Assembly: GCA_963738375.1 (NCBI GenBank)
Contig: CAVTWL010000009.1
Location: 1-64,000, forward strand
DNA length: 64,000 nt
Origin: Bog-159 sp963738375
GTDB lineage: Bacteria > Acidobacteriota > Terriglobia > Bryobacterales > Bryobacteraceae
Direction of reading: 5' to 3'
Each line of letters begins with the position of its first letter. The first letter of the stretch is position 1. A program made the translations under genes and the position numbers. Of this stretch, positions 59,521 to 64,000 are shown in pieces. Under the pieces are notes generated by a model that had not been told where the DNA came from, did no database searches, and saw only the letters and a list, made by a program, of their open reading frames with translations.

Positions 59521-59886
59521 AGCCGGGTCGTTCTTCCGGGTAATGGCTCCAGTGTCCGCGAGACTACCCTGAGGATGCGCGGCACGACGCGGCCGCCAAC
59601 CAGACAAGGCGTACGGGGGGCAGCCCGACGACTTCATGCCAATGATTCGCGTGACGAACGAAAGCGGCGTGTACCGATTCATGTCCTTCCGCGAAGTTGC
59701 CTGCGCCTTTTTCTGCAACGTCTGCGGCATGCCTCGGCCCCTCTAGCCACGTACATCGATATTGCGAAGGAGAAGTTGGCGCAAACTGCCGCGAGATACG
59801 AAATGAGATGAGCCGAGAAATACGCGGGTGTGTGGGATGCAGTTACATCGGGGGGAGTAGTGGAGGGCGCGGATTATCATTAGGGA
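59521..59886. other. Unassigned stretch between the intron remnant and the GNAT gene
   Basis: I see no supported gene in these 366 bases. An ORF of 36 codons (59636-59746, MPMIRVTNESGVYRFMSF...) looks protein-like but is too short to support. There is no domain V hairpin of a group II intron that I can identify. Confidence 0.4.
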
Positions 59887-60429
59887 ATGGAACTGAGGGT
59901 GGCGAAGACGGCAGATATTCCCATGCTGCGGGCGCTGATTGAACTGTCGGTGCGGGAACTGCAGGCGCAGGATTATTCTCATACGCAGATCGATGCGGCG
60001 CTGGGGACGGTGCTGGGGCTGGACACGCAACTGATCGCGGACGGAACTTACTTCGTGGTGGAGGCGGAGGGGAGGATCGCGGGGTGCGGCGGGTGGAGCA
60101 AGCGGAAGACGCTGTTCGGGAGTGACCGGGGAGCGGGGCGGGAGAATTCGCTGCTCGATCCGGCGACAGACGCTGCGCGGATCCGAGCCTTGTTTATCCA
60201 TCCGGAATTTGCGCGACGAGGGGTGGGCAGCAGAATTCTGGCAGCTTGCGAAAGCGCGGCACGGGCGGGTGGTTTCGCGGCGTTTGAGCTAGGAGCGACA
60301 CTGACCGGAGAGCGGTTGTTCCGGGCGCGCGGGTACACGGCGATGGGACGCATGGAGGCGCCGTTGATCAATGGCGAAACGCTGCCGGTGATCCGGATGG
60401 TGAAGTCCGGCGCGCCGGCAGCGGTCTGA
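59887..60429 (+). CDS. GNAT-family N-acetyltransferase
   Basis: The 180-residue protein has the GNAT fold: RVAKTADIPMLRALIELSVR, then YFVVEAEGRIAGCGGWSKRK, the acetyl-CoA motif A region IRALFIHPEFARRGVGSRIL and motif B AAFELGATLTGERLFRARGY. R-R-G-V-G is the pyrophosphate-binding loop. The acceptor substrate is not predictable. Start ATG at 59887 without a clear ribosome site. Confidence 0.88.
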   Translation: MELRVAKTADIPMLRALIELSVRELQAQDYSHTQIDAALGTVLGLDTQLIADGTYFVVEAEGRIAGCGGWSKRKTLFGSDRGAGRENSLLDPATDAARIRALFIHPEFARRGVGSRILAACESAARAGGFAAFELGATLTGERLFRARGYTAMGRMEAPLINGETLPVIRMVKSGAPAAV

Positions 60430-60556
60430 TGGGCGCGTCGATGTTGGCTCTCGACCGGCAATAGCGACGTTCCCCCTTTCGGCGGCCTAGTCCCGACCTT
60501 CATCCGCCACGCAAGTCCTGACAGGCGGCCAACGGCATCCCCGCCCAATCGAAATG

Positions 60557-60949
60557 TCAGGCTACCCCAACCGTGCCTTGGTTGGAAGGTGTCAGGAACC
60601 AAAGTACGGCTGCGACCAGAATGAGCGCGGGCACGTCGCCCGCCAGATGCCCAAGCTCGTGGCCGTCATAGATTGCCTGTGCGGCCATGATCGCCGCGTG
60701 CGCCACGCTCGACCATATCGTGAAAGAGATCAGACTGCGGTTACGGGATGGATCTCGGGCCGCGCCGATCAGAAAAATGCCAAGCACTGCATAAACTCCA
60801 CAGATCATTTGCAGATAGTATTGGCCATGCCCCCCGTGCCAGACCCAGCCGGAGGGCCATATCAGACCCACTGGGTAGATCAAACAAAAGATCACGCCAA
60901 ACGCCGTCAGCGCGACTCGCAGCAGCTTATCTTTTTGCGTTGTATTCAT
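60557..60949 (-). CDS. Small four-helix membrane protein (unknown)
   Basis: From the ATG at 60949 (GGAG upstream) the 130-residue protein has about four hydrophobic segments: ALTAFGVIFCLIYPVGLI, YLQMICGVYAVLGIFLIGA, SVAHAAIMAAQAIYDGHEL and PALILVAAVLWFL. WPSGWVWHGGHGQYYLQM is a conserved-looking loop. The layout resembles the DUF6632-type family, though I cannot be sure. Divergent from the regulator gene at 61106. Confidence 0.65.
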   Translation of the reverse strand: MNTTQKDKLLRVALTAFGVIFCLIYPVGLIWPSGWVWHGGHGQYYLQMICGVYAVLGIFLIGAARDPSRNRSLISFTIWSSVAHAAIMAAQAIYDGHELGHLAGDVPALILVAAVLWFLTPSNQGTVGVA

Positions 60950-61105
60950 GCTCAAACTCCACTTGGTTGATTGGATCAAAGGACCTTGCGGCCTCTCAGG
61001 AAGAGGTTCGCTCTTTCCGCTTTTGGGTACTTGAGCGGCGGATGGGGATTCCCTGCGGATTGCCGGGGGACTCTGCTATGAATAATACTGGCGCCGGGGT
61101 GGGAA

Positions 61106-62626
61106 ATGCGTTATCGGTTCGGTGATTTCGAGCTCGCGCCGGAACGATATGAGCTCCGGCTTAACAGCGTATTGCTGCGGGTCGAGCCGCTGGTCTTCGA
61201 CCTGATCCTCTTCCTTGTAAGCCACGCGGGCTGGGTTGTCAGCCGCGATGAAGTCGTCGAAAAGGTCTGGCAGGGCCGCATGGTTTCCGAGGCCACCATC
61301 GATGGCTGCATCAAATCGGCGCGGCGCATACTGGGCGACAGCGGAGACAAACAGAACTACATCCGAACCTTGCGGGGTAGGGGGTTCGAATTTGCAGCGC
61401 AGGTTACCGTAGTAAACGAAGACCAGTTCAAGAGCGAAGTTCACGCCACTGGAACGGCGCCCCTGCCGGTGTTGGCGGTATTTCCCTTCGCCAGCCAGAA
61501 TTCCGACGCGGACAACTACTTTGCCGATGGTCTGACAGAAGATATCATCACCAATCTGAGCCGGTTCCGGGATTTGCGGGTGATCGCCGCCGCGTCCACC
61601 CTGCAATTCAGAGGACAATCCATCCATGTGCCGGACTTCTGCAGGCGGATGAAGGCCTCCTACGTAGTCCAGGGAAGCGTGCGGCGCACGCCCAGCCGGG
61701 TTCGAATTTCCGTGCAGCTGATCGATGGGGTCACCTGCGTGCAACTCTGGGGCGAGCACTACGACCGGGAAATTGGCGACATATTCGAGTTGCAGGACGA
61801 ACTGACGCATCGTATCGCCGCGGCGCTCGGCGTCAAAGTGCAGGATGTCTCGCTGCAACGCGCCATGACCAAGAGTTCCATGGAACTCGATTCCTACGAC
61901 TGCGTGCTGCGGGCCCGCCGCTACACATCGGCTTTGAGCGTCGAAATGCACGCCGAGGCGCGCGAACTGCTGGAAAGGGCCGTTGCGCTCGATCCTCTGT
62001 CATCCGGCGCGCATGCGCTGCTGGCCAACGTTTATCTGGGCGAGCATCGTTTCGAGATGAACCCGCGCCCCGACCCGATCGGCCGCGCCCTCGCGCATGC
62101 CCTGCGCGCAACGCAGCTCGATCCCCGCAATGCTTACGCGCGATGCTGGCTGGCGATCGTCCATTTCTTCCGCGGCGAAAATGAGAAGTTCGAGGCGGAA
62201 TCGCAGTTGGCCCTCAGCCTGAACCCGAATGATCCCGAAACGCTCGCCGACATTGGCCACTATCTGGCATTCATGGGCGAATTCGAGCGGGGCGTAGAGC
62301 TTTCGAGGCGCGCCCAGGAACTCAATCCCTTGCATCCAGGGTGGTATTACTTCAGTTTTGCCCGCCTCGACTACCACCACAAAGCGTATGAAGGTACCCT
62401 TGCGGCGATTGAGAGAATCGGGTTGCCACACTTCTATTGGACTCACTTGCTGGACGCGGCCGCCAAGGGTCAACTGGGGCACGCCGATGCGGGCCAGGCC
62501 TTGTCGAGAATCTTTGACGTCAAACCGAACTTCTCGGCGAACCTGGAATTGCGAAAGTGGAACGCGGCGCCGCATGACCGCGATCACATCCTGGAGGGCC
62601 TCCGCAAAGCTGGTTGGAGCGAGTGA
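61106..62626 (+). CDS. Winged-helix (OmpR-type) regulator with TolB-like and TPR domains
   Basis: The 506-residue protein has an OmpR/PhoB-type winged helix at residues 1-100 (YRFGDFELAPERYELRLNS, HAGWVVSRDEVVEKVWQGRM, YIRTLRGRGFEFA). A TolB-like/FlgO-like domain follows at 120-240 (VLAVFPFASQNSDADNYFAD, VRRTPSRVRISVQLIDG), then about five tetratricopeptide repeats to the end. No receiver or membrane segment is visible, so it is a soluble one-component regulator. The ligand and targets are unknown. Such proteins are numerous in acidobacteria and proteobacteria (CadC-like). Confidence 0.85.
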   Translation: MRYRFGDFELAPERYELRLNSVLLRVEPLVFDLILFLVSHAGWVVSRDEVVEKVWQGRMVSEATIDGCIKSARRILGDSGDKQNYIRTLRGRGFEFAAQVTVVNEDQFKSEVHATGTAPLPVLAVFPFASQNSDADNYFADGLTEDIITNLSRFRDLRVIAAASTLQFRGQSIHVPDFCRRMKASYVVQGSVRRTPSRVRISVQLIDGVTCVQLWGEHYDREIGDIFELQDELTHRIAAALGVKVQDVSLQRAMTKSSMELDSYDCVLRARRYTSALSVEMHAEARELLERAVALDPLSSGAHALLANVYLGEHRFEMNPRPDPIGRALAHALRATQLDPRNAYARCWLAIVHFFRGENEKFEAESQLALSLNPNDPETLADIGHYLAFMGEFERGVELSRRAQELNPLHPGWYYFSFARLDYHHKAYEGTLAAIERIGLPHFYWTHLLDAAAKGQLGHADAGQALSRIFDVKPNFSANLELRKWNAAPHDRDHILEGLRKAGWSE

Positions 62627-62653
62627 CTTCGCGCATGCCGGATGCGATATCCT

Positions 62654-63853
62654 TCACCGCCCGCGGTGGAAGAACAACTGCTTCATGATGCGCCCCTGCC
62701 CAGATCGAAGGGCCGGCGCGATCCAAGCCGTCAGCACCCCGAAGTCCGGTGTGGCGCCATTGTTTTCGCTGGTGCCCCAGTCCCACCAGTCCCACGAAAT
62801 CCCTTGCTCGCGCGCGGAGAATTTAGGCCCGTTCGCGGCATGGCCATTCACGTAGCTCACGAACGCCTCGGCCCACGCTTGCGCGTCCGGCGTAGCCAGC
62901 CAGTCGCCGCACTCGCCGATAAAGACCGGAGCGATGTTTTCTTTCACCAGATATCCCCACAGCGAGTTCATCCGGCTCACCCAGTTCGGGCCATAGTCCT
63001 TGGGAACGTCGCTGACTTCCGCGGGGTAGACGTGGGCGGAGTACACCACCTTACCCGCCTCCTCCAGTGCGACGGGCCATTTGGCGGCGCCGCGCAGATC
63101 GCCCTCGTAGGCGCGGGCTCGGTAGTTCTGCACGCCTTCGGCGATGATTAGCGGCCGCGGGTCGATGGCGTGTATGGCGTTCCCCACGCGTATGTACATG
63201 GCGCGGATGTCAGACTCGGAATCGGGCTTGCCGTCGTAGCCGCCCCAGGTGGTGCGCCCGGATTGCGGCTCGTTGATCAGGTCGTAAGCCAGGATGGCGG
63301 GCTTGTCTTTCCATCGCGCGGCCATTCTGGTCCATGCCTCCTGGAAGGCCGCATCGCCGATGGTCCCGGCATTACCGCCGCCGTCTGTGCCGTCCGACGC
63401 GCCGCCCTTGTCGTACCACAAGCCGTTGGGCGGCTGCGTGCCCCAACGGTCGCGCTCTCCGTGTCCCCCTTCGTCATTGTGAATATCGACGATGACCCGC
63501 AGGCCGATGCTGCCCGCGTAGTCGATCACGCGGTCGAGCAGCAGCAGGTAGTCGCCTGCGTTGTCCAGAACGGCCCGCGCCGAGGTCAATACACGCGTGC
63601 AGTTGAACCCCAGCCGGACCATGTCCGACAGAGTGACTTGGTAAGACACCCGATCCAGCCCGGAAAGACCCGGCCGCACGCTGTTGCCGCCGTTCCAACC
63701 CACGCAGGCCAGGCGCTGCGGAACCCCGGCGCCGTCCACGATCTGGTTGCCGCGAGTGAACAAAGCGCCCGCCGAGAGCAGATCCCCTGACGTCCCGGCA
63801 TGCAAAGAGACAACGCAAATACCGATCCAGGCCCATGCAACATTGCGGTTCAT
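62654..63853 (-). CDS. Secreted glycoside hydrolase family 5-type cellulase
   Basis: The protein of about 399 residues has a signal peptide (NVAWAWIGICVVSLHAGTSG) and a TIM-barrel core. The catalytic acid/base is in LAYDLINEPQSGRT and the nucleophile in PVFIGECGDWLATPD, with conserved residues in LRVIVDIHNDEGGHGERD and VVYSAHVYPAEVS. GH5 enzymes cut beta-1,4-glucans or mannans. The ATG at 63853 follows GAGG; an upstream start would add seven residues. The organism may use it to degrade plant polysaccharides. Confidence 0.85.
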   Translation of the reverse strand: MNRNVAWAWIGICVVSLHAGTSGDLLSAGALFTRGNQIVDGAGVPQRLACVGWNGGNSVRPGLSGLDRVSYQVTLSDMVRLGFNCTRVLTSARAVLDNAGDYLLLLDRVIDYAGSIGLRVIVDIHNDEGGHGERDRWGTQPPNGLWYDKGGASDGTDGGGNAGTIGDAAFQEAWTRMAARWKDKPAILAYDLINEPQSGRTTWGGYDGKPDSESDIRAMYIRVGNAIHAIDPRPLIIAEGVQNYRARAYEGDLRGAAKWPVALEEAGKVVYSAHVYPAEVSDVPKDYGPNWVSRMNSLWGYLVKENIAPVFIGECGDWLATPDAQAWAEAFVSYVNGHAANGPKFSAREQGISWDWWDWGTSENNGATPDFGVLTAWIAPALRSGQGRIMKQLFFHRGR

Positions 63854-63949
63854 GCTCACCTCAGCCGAGGTCAAGGTAACATGAACCGGTATCCTCCGGC
63901 CTAGCCCAACCGCGGGAACAAGTTCCGGCCCGCAGGTGTCTCAGTTAAC

Positions 63950-64000
63950 ATGCTTGAGGTCCGCAACCTCACCAAGCTCTATGTCAGACGGCCCGCCGTT
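63950..64000 (+). CDS. ABC transporter ATP-binding protein, N-terminal start (runs off the window)
   Basis: The ATG at 63950 starts MLEVRNLTKLYVRRPAV, the typical first beta strand of an ABC ATPase (x-L-E-V-R-N-L-T-K-x-Y). Only 17 residues lie in the window, so no Walker motif is visible. It is divergent from the GH5 gene; a GGAAC-AA-GTTCC palindrome at 63915-63926 lies between them. Confidence 0.6.
   Translation, partial: MLEVRNLTKLYVRRPAV

Noticed and set aside
59636..59746. A 36-codon ORF with C-x3-C-x2-C behind the intron remnant
   Set aside because: Too short and without ribosome binding site or homologue that I can name.
63915..63926. Palindrome GGAAC-AA-GTTCC between the GH5 and ABC genes
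   Set aside because: Short, single and not repeated; not enough to call an operator.

Overview
The window is GC-rich bacterial chromosome and most likely comes from an acidobacterium of the Bryobacterales/Solibacter type. The evidence is an 844-residue permease of the acidobacterial ADOP class beside its PadR regulator, a CRTAC1/ASPIC repeat protein, a sigma/anti-sigma/secreted-protein triad, many short secreted proteins of unknown function, and a compact division and cell-wall (dcw) cluster. The taxonomy is inferred from gene content only.

Region 1 (1-9.4 kb): the tail of a Gfo/Idh/MocA oxidoreductase, efp, selA, a tRNA-Pro(CGG), an MNT/HEPN toxin-antitoxin pair, a small HTH gene with a repeat at its start, a VOC protein, an alkyltransferase-like protein, a nucleotidyltransferase, the ADOP permease with PadR, and an S4-domain protein. 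Region 2 (9.4-20.4 kb, almost all minus strand): a dihydroorotate-dehydrogenase-like gene coupled to nifJ, a VapBC-type pair, then a Tat-type class V aminotransferase, a secreted CocE-type hydrolase, a dimethylargininase-like amidinotransferase and an APC permease. Region 3 (20.5-39.9 kb): the ECF sigma triad, a ferritin-like protein, tpiA-deoB, a SEC-C/HTH gene followed by an intergenic repeat array, a CRTAC1 protein divergent from a porin, nadE, a large esterase, a TPR protein with a polytopic membrane protein, DinB, copZ-copA and a PilZ protein.

Region 4 (40-56.5 kb) is the dcw cluster in the order mraZ-rsmH-ftsL-ftsI-murE-murF-mraY-murD-ftsW-murG-murC-ftsQ-ftsA-ftsZ. Nearly every junction overlaps or is only a few bases long. 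It is preceded by MraZ-like operator boxes, and a promoter candidate lies before murC. These genes make UDP-MurNAc-pentapeptide and lipid II, polymerise septal peptidoglycan and build the Z ring; murB and ddl are absent from the cluster. Region 5 (56.5-64 kb): alkA, a DUF3300 protein, a terminator followed directly by a group II intron remnant, a GNAT acetyltransferase, a small membrane protein, a winged-helix/TPR regulator, a secreted GH5 glycosidase and the start of an ABC ATPase gene.

Many genes between 1 and about 19 kb, nadE at 31.2-32.4 kb and the end of ftsI are interrupted by single-base frameshifts, although they read as intact proteins across the frames. Because efp, nifJ, nadE and ftsI are among them, I treat these as probable sequence or assembly errors and annotate each as one gene. 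No clearly new multi-gene system is visible. The strongest leads are the SEC-C gene with its repeat array, the terminator-adjacent group II intron remnant, and several small operator-like repeats.
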